From the NCBI GenBank assembly GCA_900540785.1, contig UQHF01000007.1, positions 50,086 to 114,085 on the forward strand: DNA of 64,000 nt, read 5' to 3'. The translations under genes were made by a program, and so were the position numbers. The DNA comes from an uncultured Blautia sp. (GTDB taxonomy: Bacteria; Bacillota; Clostridia; Lachnospirales; Lachnospiraceae). The notes beneath the pieces are model-generated. The model saw nothing but the letters and a program-made list of their open reading frames with translations, was not told the origin of the DNA and searched no databases. Below, piece by piece: positions 54,222 to 62,994 of the stretch; positions within the stretch are counted from its first letter, which is position 1; every line of letters starts with the position of its first letter.

Positions 54222-55193
54222 TTGACACCAAGAGAAAAATTTATTAAATGTTTAAAAAGAGAACCCATCACAGGTCATGTGCCGCATTTTGAACTTGTTT
54301 TCTACCTTACGATGGAGGCGCTTGGACGTATTCATCCGGAGCACCGCGTGTTTAACCAGTGGGATCAGATGAGCCGGAGAGAGCAGGATCTTCATATTAA
54401 GGATATTGCGGAGACATATATTGCATATGCGGAAAAATACGACCACAGTGCGATTTTCGTACAGATCGATACAAGCGATATGAAAAATTTTGACAGGACA
54501 AGAAGGATTCTTGAAGAAATTCGCAATCAATCAGGGGATAAATATTACACAATGGTGCATGGTGATCCAACCTTTGCCATTCCAAACGGAGACGATATGG
54601 TTGAGTTTTCTGCAAAACTTTTCGAGGAAGAAGATGAGATGAAAGCTCTTGCGCAAAAGCGGGTAGACCACTTTAGGGCATTCGGTGAAAAAATGGCAAA
54701 ATATGAGGGACTGCTTGATGGATTTACCCTCTGCTCTGACTATTGCTTTAACACAAATCCATTTTTCAGCCCGGATTTGTTTGATGAATTTATCGCACCT
54801 TATCTGAAAGAGATTCTTGATGCGTACAGAAGCATGGGATTCTATACAATCAAGCACACGGACGGAAATATTATGCCGATCCTTGACCAGATGGTAGAAT
54901 GCGGTCCGGACGCCCTTCATTCCCTTGATCCGCAGGGAGGCGTGGATTTAAAAGAAGTAAAGGCGCGGGTTGGAGATAAGGTGGCTCTCTGCGGAAATGT
55001 AAACTGCGGACTTTTACAGACGGGTTCTCTGGAAGAATGTGAGGCAGATATACGTCGTTCTCTTCGTGAGGGAATGCCGGGATATGGATATATTTTCTGT
55101 ACGTCCAACTGCGCATATACAGGACTTGCCCTGGAGAGATACGAATTAATGCACAAAATCTGGAGAGAAGAAGGAATTTATCCGGAAAGATAA
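54222..55193 (+). CDS. URO-D-like protein, first type
   Basis: 323 residues, a close paralogue of the protein at 42596: TPREKFIKCLKREPITGHVPHFEL, CSDYCFNTNPFFS, IKHTDGNIMPILDQMV (H212-T-D214-G), LHSLDPQGGVDLKEVK, CGNVNCGLLQTGS and CTSNCAYTGLALERYELM. It starts with TTG 54222 after AGGGAGA. Each of the two sugar operons thus carries one protein of each type, in different order, which suggests that the two types work together. Confidence 0.87.
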   Translation: MTPREKFIKCLKREPITGHVPHFELVFYLTMEALGRIHPEHRVFNQWDQMSRREQDLHIKDIAETYIAYAEKYDHSAIFVQIDTSDMKNFDRTRRILEEIRNQSGDKYYTMVHGDPTFAIPNGDDMVEFSAKLFEEEDEMKALAQKRVDHFRAFGEKMAKYEGLLDGFTLCSDYCFNTNPFFSPDLFDEFIAPYLKEILDAYRSMGFYTIKHTDGNIMPILDQMVECGPDALHSLDPQGGVDLKEVKARVGDKVALCGNVNCGLLQTGSLEECEADIRRSLREGMPGYGYIFCTSNCAYTGLALERYELMHKIWREEGIYPER

Positions 55194-55206
55194 TGGAGGT
55201 AGACTT

Positions 55207-58200
55207 ATGTTTTTTATGGAAGAAAAGCTTCAGAGCAGAATAAATGAACTGGAAGCATATCGTTATCGCGATGTGATTGAACTTCAGGATATTCTTGTAA
55301 AAGAATCCGGGAATGAAATTCCCAATCCGGAAGTGCCAACAGATTTTGCAGATTTCACAAAAGAAAAAGTGGGAATGTTCTGGAAGGGCTGGGATAAGTA
55401 TCTTTGGCTTCACATACTTGCAAAATTTCCGGAAGAATGGAAAGAAAAAAGGATCCTGGGAATTTTTGATTTTGGAAAAACAGGCGGCGGAGGAAACAGC
55501 GGATTTGAGTCCATGCTTTATATAGAAGGAAAACCTTATCAGGGTGTGGATTCCAATCATCAGGAGGTATTTTTTGATCAGGAAGTGATTGGAAAACCGC
55601 TTGGACTTACTTTTCGTCTGTGGTCCGGCTTGGAAGGCGGCGGCGTTCCGAGAGAACAGGAACATCGTATTAAAAGAGCAGCTCTTACATGGCTTGACGA
55701 AAAGACAGACGACTTATATTACCTTGCAAAAATGATTCTGGATACATACAGAGAGCTTGGGAATGAAGAAGTAAATAAACATGAGATCATGAAGGCGTTA
55801 AACGATGCGTTCCTGAAAATCGACTGGTCATATCCGGGAAGTCCTGAGTTTTATGCGTCCGTGGGAGAGGCAGATGATTTCCTGAACGCTGCTCTGGATG
55901 GTATGGATAAAGAGTCAATGGTAACAGTAAATTGTGTAGGTCATACTCACATTGACCTTGCATGGCTCTGGAGACTGAAACATACAAGAGAAAAAGCTTC
56001 CAGATCTTTCTCCACAGTATTCCGCTTGATGGATATGTTTGGGGAATATAAATTCCTTCAGACACAGCCGCAGATTTATGAGTATATTAAACAGGATTTC
56101 CCGGAAATCTTTGAGGAGATCAAAAGGAGAGTAAAAGAAGGAAGATGGGAAGCAGACGGCGCTATGTGGGTAGAGGCAGACTGTAACCTTACAAGCGGAG
56201 AATCTCTTACACGTCAGATTTTAATGGGAAGCAAGTTCGTAAAAGAAGAGTTTGGAAAAGACATGGAATTTTTGTGGCTGCCCGATGTCTTCGGTTATTC
56301 CTGGGCTCTTCCCCAGATTCTGAAAAAATCAGGGATCAACACTTTTATGACAACAAAGATAAGCTGGAATGAATTTAATCGTATGCCTCACGATACTTTT
56401 GTATGGAAAGGCATGGATGGAAGCGAGATTCTAACCCATTTTATTACAACGCCGGATGCAGATTACTCTGTAAGCCCCTGGTATTACACATATAACGGAA
56501 TGCTCACTCCTTATACAGTAAAAGGTGTATGGAAAAACTATAACGATAAAAATATAAATAAAGAAGTTCTGATTTCTTTTGGATATGGAGATGGCGGCGG
56601 CGGAGTAAACCGTGAGGCTCTGGAAAACAGAAGACGTATGGATAAAATTCCGGGACTTCCACATGTAAAAACAACAACAGCCCGAGATTATTTCCACAAA
56701 CTTCAGGAAACTGTAGGAAATACAGAAGAATATCTGCATAAGTGGGATGGAGAGCTGTATCTGGAATACCACAGAGGAACATATACAAGCCACGCATATA
56801 ACAAGAAGATGAACAGAAAACTGGAACTTTTATACAGAGAGGCTGAGTGGCTGACTGCTATGTCGGCTCTTTCTGAGGGAACTCTTGAAAAAGCGGAACA
56901 GGATGCGCTTACAGAAGGATGGAAGATCATCCTCCGTCACCAGTTCCATGATATTATCCCCGGCTCTTCCATTCTCCCGGTTTATGAGGATTCCAAAACA
57001 GAATATGCCCAGGCAGAGGAGATAGCAGAGACAGTAGAAGCAAAAGCCTTTGCAGCTCTTATAAATCCGGAAGAAAATACATGGACCGTTGTAAATAATG
57101 CAGGCTGGATGCAGGATTGTCTTGCTGCTGTTCCGGAAGGAAGAGACGGCGTATTTAAAAACGAAGCCGGAGAGATTTTAAGTTCTCAGAAAGTGGGAAA
57201 TATTACTTATGTAAAAGTAAATCACGTTCCGGCAATGGCAGGAAGTGCGATTTACTTTGAGGAAGCATTTAAGCAGGAAGAAAAGACTGTTTTTCAAGTG
57301 GCAGCAGATAGAATTGAGACGCCATTCTATGTAATAGAATTAAATGAAGCAGGACAGTTTACCCGTATTTACGATAAAGAAAACGACAGGGAAGTCATTG
57401 CAGAAGGAGAACGGGCAAATGTACTCCAGGTATTTGAAGATAAACCATTTGATTTTGACGCATGGAACATTGATATTTTCTATCAGGAAAAAATGCGCGA
57501 GGTTACGGACATTGTTTCCGCAGAGATTGTGGAAAACGGAAATTTACGCGCAGTGCTTCGCCTGAAATGGAAGTACATGAATTCTAAAATACAGCAGGAT
57601 GTAATTTTCTACGCAGAAGACAGAAGAATTGATTTTTCTACTTATGTAAACTGGAATGAAACACATCAGTTATTAAAGGCATCCTTCCCTGTGGAAATCC
57701 GCGCTTCTGAAGCACGTTACGACATCCAGTACGGCAATGTAAAACGTCCGAACAACTGGAATACAAGCTGGGAAATGGCAAAATTTGAAACAGTTGCCCA
57801 TCGCTGGGTGGATATGTCAGAGAGAGATTACGGTGTAAGTCTCTTAAATGACTGCAAATACGGTCATGACGTAAAAGAAAACAGAATGCGAATCACTCTC
57901 TTAAAGAGCGCTACAAGTCCTGACTATAAACAGGATCAGGGAGAACATTACTTTACTTATTCTCTCCTGCCTCATAAAGGCGACTTTATAGAGGGAGAAA
58001 CTGCCAGAGAAGCATATGCTCTGAACCAGCCTGCAAAAGTTGTTCCGGGCAAATGGAAAAACAGTGATACAAGCTTTATTTCCTTCAGCACAGATAAGGT
58101 AGAACTGGACACAGTAAAACGCTCAGAGGACGGAAAATACCTTGTGGTACGTTTCCATGAGTATGCGGGAAGCAGACAGAAAGTAAAGGTCTATCCCGGA

Positions 58201-58329
58201 TTTGCGTACGCTTCTTTCTGCGAGAGCGATTTGATGGAACGACCGATAGAGGAAGAGAGAGAAGCAGGGGAAATACGGATGGAAATCAAACCATATGAGA
58301 TTAAGACGATTCTTTTTACATTAAAATAA
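55207..58329 (+). CDS. GH38 alpha-mannosidase
   Basis: 1040 residues, full length. N-terminal catalytic domain: HTHIDLAWLWRLKHTREKA with zinc ligands H248 and D250, the nucleophile D360 in FLWLPDVFGYSWALPQIL, and ILTHFITTPD further on. Middle and C-terminal beta domains follow (HQFHDIIPGSSI near 575 is a third zinc-site motif). No signal peptide, so it works in the cytoplasm on imported manno-oligosaccharides or mannose glycosides. It lies 13 bases after the URO-D-like gene with GGAGG. Confidence 0.95.
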   Translation: MFFMEEKLQSRINELEAYRYRDVIELQDILVKESGNEIPNPEVPTDFADFTKEKVGMFWKGWDKYLWLHILAKFPEEWKEKRILGIFDFGKTGGGGNSGFESMLYIEGKPYQGVDSNHQEVFFDQEVIGKPLGLTFRLWSGLEGGGVPREQEHRIKRAALTWLDEKTDDLYYLAKMILDTYRELGNEEVNKHEIMKALNDAFLKIDWSYPGSPEFYASVGEADDFLNAALDGMDKESMVTVNCVGHTHIDLAWLWRLKHTREKASRSFSTVFRLMDMFGEYKFLQTQPQIYEYIKQDFPEIFEEIKRRVKEGRWEADGAMWVEADCNLTSGESLTRQILMGSKFVKEEFGKDMEFLWLPDVFGYSWALPQILKKSGINTFMTTKISWNEFNRMPHDTFVWKGMDGSEILTHFITTPDADYSVSPWYYTYNGMLTPYTVKGVWKNYNDKNINKEVLISFGYGDGGGGVNREALENRRRMDKIPGLPHVKTTTARDYFHKLQETVGNTEEYLHKWDGELYLEYHRGTYTSHAYNKKMNRKLELLYREAEWLTAMSALSEGTLEKAEQDALTEGWKIILRHQFHDIIPGSSILPVYEDSKTEYAQAEEIAETVEAKAFAALINPEENTWTVVNNAGWMQDCLAAVPEGRDGVFKNEAGEILSSQKVGNITYVKVNHVPAMAGSAIYFEEAFKQEEKTVFQVAADRIETPFYVIELNEAGQFTRIYDKENDREVIAEGERANVLQVFEDKPFDFDAWNIDIFYQEKMREVTDIVSAEIVENGNLRAVLRLKWKYMNSKIQQDVIFYAEDRRIDFSTYVNWNETHQLLKASFPVEIRASEARYDIQYGNVKRPNNWNTSWEMAKFETVAHRWVDMSERDYGVSLLNDCKYGHDVKENRMRITLLKSATSPDYKQDQGEHYFTYSLLPHKGDFIEGETAREAYALNQPAKVVPGKWKNSDTSFISFSTDKVELDTVKRSEDGKYLVVRFHEYAGSRQKVKVYPGFAYASFCESDLMERPIEEEREAGEIRMEIKPYEIKTILFTLK

Positions 58330-58345
58330 GAATTGTACGTTGTAA

Positions 58346-58372
58346 CAGGCAGGCAGCCTTTATGCCTGCCTG
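58346..58372. terminator. Hairpin after the mannosidase gene
   Basis: Perfect 10-bp stem CAGGCAGGCA and TGCCTGCCTG around 7 bases, 16 bases after the stop. It is followed by AAAAATAA instead of T on the plus strand, so plus-strand termination is likely but not by a standard T run. Confidence 0.6.
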
Positions 58373-58397
58373 AAAAATAAGAACAAATTGTGAATTT

Positions 58398-58437
58398 TTG
58401 CAAAACGTGTTGCAAAAAACGTGTTGTGTTATATAAT
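58398..58437 (+). promoter_or_regulatory. Promoter with overlapping palindrome for the AbiF-associated RNA
   Basis: TTGCAA (58410-58415) and TATAAT (58432-58437) with a 16-base spacer form a good promoter. The palindrome TTGCAAAACGTGTTGCAA (58398-58415, 16 of 18 symmetric) with a central CG overlaps the -35, the shape of a LacI-family operator. A further half-copy, CAAAAAACGTGTTGTG, follows. Confidence 0.6.
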
Positions 58438-58443
58438 AATATT

Positions 58444-58507
58444 AACAGAGTTGCCTGAAGTCACTAGACATTGGGGACCAAGCTGAGTCGTGTACTCAGC
58501 TTTTTTA
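58444..58507 (+). ncRNA. Predicted small RNA upstream of the AbiF-like gene
   Basis: From the -10 box, a transcript of about 60 bases would run to a strong terminator: AGCTGAGT and ACTCAGCT (58481-58501) around CGTGT followed by six T. No frame is present. AbiF-type HEPN proteins are known to have a structured RNA encoded just upstream that acts as antitoxin, which matches this position. Homology to that RNA family was not tested. Confidence 0.6.
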
Positions 58508-58549
58508 CTTTAAAGGAAATCCCGGTTTTAATATTAAGGAGTAATATTT

Positions 58550-59443
58550 ATGAACTTAAAGAAACCTTTGTCTTTTGAACAGCAAATTGAAAAATTGAAA
58601 TCTCATGGAATGGTAATAGAAGATGAAGAAAAGGCGAAAGAAGTTTTAGCAGAAATCAATTATTACAGATTTACAGGATATGCATTGCAGTATAGGAAAA
58701 ATCCAGATGAAAGTGATTATATAAAGAAGCTTTCTTTTGAAAAAGTATATCGCATATATCAATTTGATGAAAGTTTGCGAGATATTTTTCGTAAGTACAT
58801 AGAAATTTCAGAAGTGTACTATAGAACGCAAATTTCATACGGATTTTCTATGACTAAATGTGTGGCTTCACCATACGATCAACATTATAATGAAAATAAT
58901 TTTTATAATAAAATCGGGTATAAAGAAGTTATGGAGAGCTTTAAAAAGGAAAAAAATTATTACAAAGACAGCTTGATCGTAAAACATCATAAGGTAAAAT
59001 ATGATAGTAAGATGCCGCTGTGGGTTATTGTTGAATTGATGTCGTTTTCTAATACATCGAAATTATATAGTTCAATGTATATTTCGGAAAAAGAAAAAAT
59101 TGCGGATGCTGTAGGAGTAAGTTATGCTACATTGGAAAATCATCTACATTGTCTGGCTGTATTACGAAATAAATGTGCACATGCCGCCAGATTATATAAT
59201 ACGCAATTTAATCCTCCGGCAAGATTTACAAAGCAATTTTTGAAAAAATATCCAGACGTGAAGAATAATTCTTTGTTTGCATATGTTTTGGTTTTATTGA
59301 AACGACTGCCAAATAAAAAAATAAAAATGGAAATGGTTGATGCAGTTCAGACGGTGATTGAAGAATATCGGGACGATGTGGATTTGGCATTAACTGGATT
59401 TCCAGAAAATTATATGACTTTATTGGAGAACAATGTGAGATAG
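58550..59443 (+). CDS. AbiF-like HEPN protein (Abi_2 family)
   Basis: 297 residues. The Abi_2 signature appears at the start: KPLSFEQQIEKLKSHGMVI, INYYRFTGYALQYR and FDESLRDIFRKYIEISEVYYRTQI (cited in part). The HEPN ribonuclease motif R-x4-H is R206-N-K-C-A-H211 in VLRNKCAHAARLYN. Such proteins cut RNA and stop growth during phage infection, held in check by an RNA antitoxin. ATG 58550 follows AAGGAG. It is separated from the small RNA terminator by 43 bases and has different, more AT-rich base use than its neighbours. Confidence 0.88.
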   Translation: MNLKKPLSFEQQIEKLKSHGMVIEDEEKAKEVLAEINYYRFTGYALQYRKNPDESDYIKKLSFEKVYRIYQFDESLRDIFRKYIEISEVYYRTQISYGFSMTKCVASPYDQHYNENNFYNKIGYKEVMESFKKEKNYYKDSLIVKHHKVKYDSKMPLWVIVELMSFSNTSKLYSSMYISEKEKIADAVGVSYATLENHLHCLAVLRNKCAHAARLYNTQFNPPARFTKQFLKKYPDVKNNSLFAYVLVLLKRLPNKKIKMEMVDAVQTVIEEYRDDVDLALTGFPENYMTLLENNVR

Positions 59444-59473
59444 AAAGAACAGATTTCGCAAGGAGGGTAATAC

Positions 59474-61855
59474 ATGAGCTTTAAAAGTCTCTTTAAAAAT
59501 TCCTGGTACGTCCGATGCTGCCAGAAGCCGGTACGCAAAGATACAGTGCTTCTGGAATCCACAAACGGAGCGGACGTAGGCAACAATATGCTCCGCATCA
59601 TGGAGGAGCTTTCAAAACCGGAATATGAAAAATATGAAATCTGGCTTTCCTGCAACCAGAGCGTACTTCCAAGAGCGGAAGGACTTTTAAAAACATATCG
59701 GCTTCAGAAGGTAAAGACAGTTGTGTGCAACAGTTTTCAATATTATAAACTTCTGGCAACAGCGGGGTATCTTTTTACAGACAGTACCTTTCCGAGGCGT
59801 TTTATTAAGCGGGAGGGACAGACTTATGTAAATACATGGCATGGAACGCCTCTTAAAAAAATGGGAAAAGATGTGCCGGGCGGCGCCCATGTGATTGGAA
59901 ATATCCAGAGGAATTTTTTGATGTGCGATTATCTCTGTCTTCCCAATCCTTATACAAAAGAAATTTTTCGAAAAGCATATAATCTGGAAAATATCTTTTC
60001 CGGAAACTATGTTTTTGCAGGCTATCCCAGGAATCAGGCGTTTTTTGAGGAAGAACGGCAGAATGAGGTAAGAAAGCTTCTGGGAGCGGAAAAGAAGCGC
60101 TTTTACTGCTATATGCCAACATGGCGGGGGACGAGCGTCAGCCAGACAAAAGAGGAACGGCAGCTCCAGGCGGACGTTCTGAAAGCGTATTTACAGAGGC
60201 TTGATGCAAAAATGAAGGACAGCGAGCTTATGATGATCCGTCTTCATCCGTTTGTAGGACCGTTGATCTCCTGCGGGGAATTTAAACATATCCGGTATAT
60301 GCCGGAGGAGATGGACCCGTATGAGATTCTGGCGGCAGCAGATTGTCTTGTGACAGATTATTCCAGCGTGTTTTACGATTATGCGAATAAGGCGCAGGGG
60401 AAAATCGTGCTCTTTTTATATGACAGGGAAAAATATGAATGCGAGCGCGAGATATACGGTGAGATTTCCGAGCTGCCGTTCCCTGTGACAGAGACAACAG
60501 AGGGACTTCTGGAAGAACTCCGCAGCGGGAAAAATTATGAAGATGCAGAGTTTTTAAGAGAATACTGTTTTTACGATGGGAAAAATGCTGCAAAAAATAT
60601 CTGCAGCCTTGTGTTTAAAAAGGAGAGCCCGGAAGGAATTTCCATAGAAAAAGAAATACCAAACGGCAGGAAAAATATTCTTTTTTATCCGGGAGGTCTT
60701 CAGAGAAAAGGCTTTACAACTGCCTATCTGAACCTGATGGAAAATATAGACGGGGAAGCATACAATTACTACGCGGCGTTCCAGGAAAGCTATGTGGAAA
60801 ACAATCCGGAAAGGGTGGAGATCATTCCGGATTTTGTGCAGATCATGCCTATGTCAAAAGGATGGTTTCTCACATTCCGGGAGGCGTTTGCAAGTGCGCT
60901 TTTTTATAAGTGCAATATAGAAAACGGATTTACACGAAAATATCTCCATCGCTTTTATGAGAGGGAATACAGGAGAAATTTCGGTTTTGCAGAGTTTGCG
61001 TGGTGTATTCACTACAGCGGATATGAGAGAAAGATGATCGGTCTTTTTCAGGAAGCGCCTGTAAAAAGAGGGATTTTTGTACACAGCGATATGCTGATGC
61101 AGATTCAGACAAGCCACAATCAGCACCTTCTCACCTTAAAGCAGGCGTATCGGGAATATGACTTTACGGCGGCAGTATCGGAGGACATTTACCAGAGTAC
61201 CCTTCCCATCTGTGGAGAAAATCCGAAGCTTTGTGTGATAGATAACTGCCATGCCTATAAGAAGGTACTGGAAAGAGCGGAAGAAGACTTTGCTTTTGAT
61301 GATACAACAACCTGTACCTGTACAAAGGAAGAGTTGGATGAAATTTTGAGAAAACCATGTAAAAAATTTATTTCCGTGGGAAGATTTTCTGCCGAGAAGC
61401 GCCATGATATGCTTCTTGTTGCCTTTGCCCGCTATCACAGGGAAAATCCGGATACCATGCTTCTCATTGTGGGCGGCGGTGGAAATCTCTATGAAAAAAC
61501 ATGGGAGCATGTGGAAAATCTGGGTCTTACAGAAAATGTAGTCCTTCTTCGATCCATTGCAAATCCCATGCCCATTATGAGAGCCTGCGACCTGTTTCTT
61601 CTTACCTCCCAGTATGAGGGACAGCCCCTTGTTCTCATGGAGGCGGATACGTTGGGACTTCCTGTGATTTCCACAGATGTGACAGGCTCAGGCAGCTTTA
61701 TGAGACGCTTCGGGGGTTATCTTGTTCCTTATTCGGAAGATGGCGTTTATGAGGGCATGAAGGCGTTTGACAGAGGAGAGGTTCCTGTAATGAACATCGA
61801 TTTTGAAGAATATAACAGAAAAGCAGTAAGGGATTTCCTGGCTCTGCTGAAATGA
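59474..61855 (+). CDS. Fusion of CDP-glycerol glycerophosphotransferase and GT4 glycosyltransferase
   Basis: 793 residues in two parts. Residues 1-385 are TagF-like: TWHGTPLKKMGKDVPGG, CYMPTWRGTSVSQT and CLVTDYSSVFYDYANK. Residues 400-793 are GT-B, GT4-like: KNILFYPGGLQRKGF, FISVGRFSAEKRHDMLL, LIVGGGGNLYEK and SQYEGQPLVLMEADTLGLPVI with the EGxxxxxxEA motif. One protein thus may add a glycerol phosphate and a sugar to the same wall polymer. ATG 59474 follows GGAGGG. The TagD product at 32479 would be its donor. Confidence 0.9.
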   Translation: MSFKSLFKNSWYVRCCQKPVRKDTVLLESTNGADVGNNMLRIMEELSKPEYEKYEIWLSCNQSVLPRAEGLLKTYRLQKVKTVVCNSFQYYKLLATAGYLFTDSTFPRRFIKREGQTYVNTWHGTPLKKMGKDVPGGAHVIGNIQRNFLMCDYLCLPNPYTKEIFRKAYNLENIFSGNYVFAGYPRNQAFFEEERQNEVRKLLGAEKKRFYCYMPTWRGTSVSQTKEERQLQADVLKAYLQRLDAKMKDSELMMIRLHPFVGPLISCGEFKHIRYMPEEMDPYEILAAADCLVTDYSSVFYDYANKAQGKIVLFLYDREKYECEREIYGEISELPFPVTETTEGLLEELRSGKNYEDAEFLREYCFYDGKNAAKNICSLVFKKESPEGISIEKEIPNGRKNILFYPGGLQRKGFTTAYLNLMENIDGEAYNYYAAFQESYVENNPERVEIIPDFVQIMPMSKGWFLTFREAFASALFYKCNIENGFTRKYLHRFYEREYRRNFGFAEFAWCIHYSGYERKMIGLFQEAPVKRGIFVHSDMLMQIQTSHNQHLLTLKQAYREYDFTAAVSEDIYQSTLPICGENPKLCVIDNCHAYKKVLERAEEDFAFDDTTTCTCTKEELDEILRKPCKKFISVGRFSAEKRHDMLLVAFARYHRENPDTMLLIVGGGGNLYEKTWEHVENLGLTENVVLLRSIANPMPIMRACDLFLLTSQYEGQPLVLMEADTLGLPVISTDVTGSGSFMRRFGGYLVPYSEDGVYEGMKAFDRGEVPVMNIDFEEYNRKAVRDFLALLK

Positions 61856-61873
61856 AAGGATTAATTAAGAAAG

Positions 61874-61900
61874 TTTGTAACTATTCAGAACAGTTACGAA
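61874..61900. promoter_or_regulatory. Imperfect 27-bp palindrome before the epimerase gene
   Basis: The 27 bases from 61874 to 61900 are symmetric at most positions, with arms GTAACT (61877-61882) and AGTTAC (61892-61897) and inner TTC/GAA. It lies between the TagF-GT4 stop and the epimerase start. It can be an operator or a dispersed intergenic repeat. Confidence 0.45.
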
Positions 61901-61925
61901 GTATCTACGAAAGGCAGGATATATT

Positions 61926-62831
61926 ATGGAATACAAAATTAAAAACGAGAAACTGGAAGTTGTCATCTCCTCAAAAGGAGGGGAGTTCCGCTCTGTAAAA
62001 GACAGTGCAGGAAGGGAATATCTGTGGCAGGGGGACGAAGCTACCTGGACAGACAGAGGTCCGAATCTTTTTCCTTATATTGCGAGACTGACAGACGGAA
62101 CATATACATATGAAGGAAAAGAATACCATATGGATATTCACGGCTTCCTTATGTATTCAGAGATGGAGCTTATAAGCCATGAGGACACAAAGCTTGTGCT
62201 TGGGCTTCACAGTTCCCCGGAGACGAAAAAACAGTATCCCTTTGATTTTTCTCTGGAAATCCAGTGGGAATTAAAAGGAGAAAAAGTTGAAATTACATAT
62301 CAGGTTAAAAATCAGGGTGAAAAAGAAATGTATTTTGGCATCGGCGGACATCCGGGATTTTCCCTTCCTCTTGAAGAGGGGCTCTGTTTTGAGAACTATG
62401 AACTGGACTTTGGAAAAGAAGCAGCTCCTGTTCGTGTGGGAATGTCAGAGGACTGTTTTGTGACAGGAGAGGACACCGCATTTGCCCTTGAAGATTCCGG
62501 AGTATTAAATCTCCACCATAAGCTTTTTGACGACGATGCCATTATTTTAAGAGAGATTCCGGAAAGCGTTACTTTAAAGAGTAAAAAAGGACAGGCTTCT
62601 GTGACTGTGGAATTTCCGGATATGAAATATCTTGGAATCTGGCACTGGCCGAAAACAGAGGTGGACTATGTGTGTATTGAGCCGTGGACTTCTCTTCCAT
62701 CCAGAAAAGGAGTTGTGGAAGCGCTGGAAGAACAGGAGAACCTTATTTCTCTTATGCCGGGCTGCGAATATAAAAACACATGGAGCATTGCTGTAGAGGC
62801 AGTAGAACAGTGCTGCGTGAACAGTAATTAA
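61926..62831 (+). CDS. Aldose 1-epimerase family protein
   Basis: 301 residues. GalM-superfamily marks are RGPNLFPYIARLTDGTYTYEGKEY (N-terminal, in part), MDIHGFLMYSEME with the catalytic-type His, GIGGHPGFSLPL and VDYVCIEPWTSLP with the acidic residue. It would interconvert alpha and beta anomers of a hexose or act on a hexose-6-phosphate. No operon partner in sugar use is next to it. ATG 61926 has AAGGCAGG upstream. Confidence 0.87.
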   Translation: MEYKIKNEKLEVVISSKGGEFRSVKDSAGREYLWQGDEATWTDRGPNLFPYIARLTDGTYTYEGKEYHMDIHGFLMYSEMELISHEDTKLVLGLHSSPETKKQYPFDFSLEIQWELKGEKVEITYQVKNQGEKEMYFGIGGHPGFSLPLEEGLCFENYELDFGKEAAPVRVGMSEDCFVTGEDTAFALEDSGVLNLHHKLFDDDAIILREIPESVTLKSKKGQASVTVEFPDMKYLGIWHWPKTEVDYVCIEPWTSLPSRKGVVEALEEQENLISLMPGCEYKNTWSIAVEAVEQCCVNSN

Positions 62832-62854
62832 CCCTGCAAAATAAAGAAAAAGAC

Positions 62855-62884
62855 TTGACTTTTACCCTTGACTTGTGGTACACT
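62855..62884 (+). promoter_or_regulatory. Promoter of the rpmG-secE-nusG operon
   Basis: TTGACT (62855-62860) and TACACT (62879-62884) with 18 bases between, about 110 bases before rpmG. A second TTGACT at 62869 is too near to pair with this -10. Confidence 0.6.
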
Positions 62885-62994
62885 TTACGGGCGACATGGA
62901 AGTTAGGTCTTTTTTTTATGCCCGAAAATGATGGCGGATACATCATTGACATAAAGACAGGACCATGCAAATGAAAACACTGGAGGTGGAAGTT

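Noticed and set aside
42596..55193. Calling the URO-D-like proteins HemE
   Set aside because: Several divergent copies occur in sugar operons without haem genes and with an HxDG motif not typical of HemE.
42464..58344. Shared 12-mer TTGTACGTTGTA at 42464-42475 and 58333-58344, at both ends of the sugar region
   Set aside because: In a window of this size many 12-mers recur by chance, and the second copy is after a stop codon, not in a promoter.
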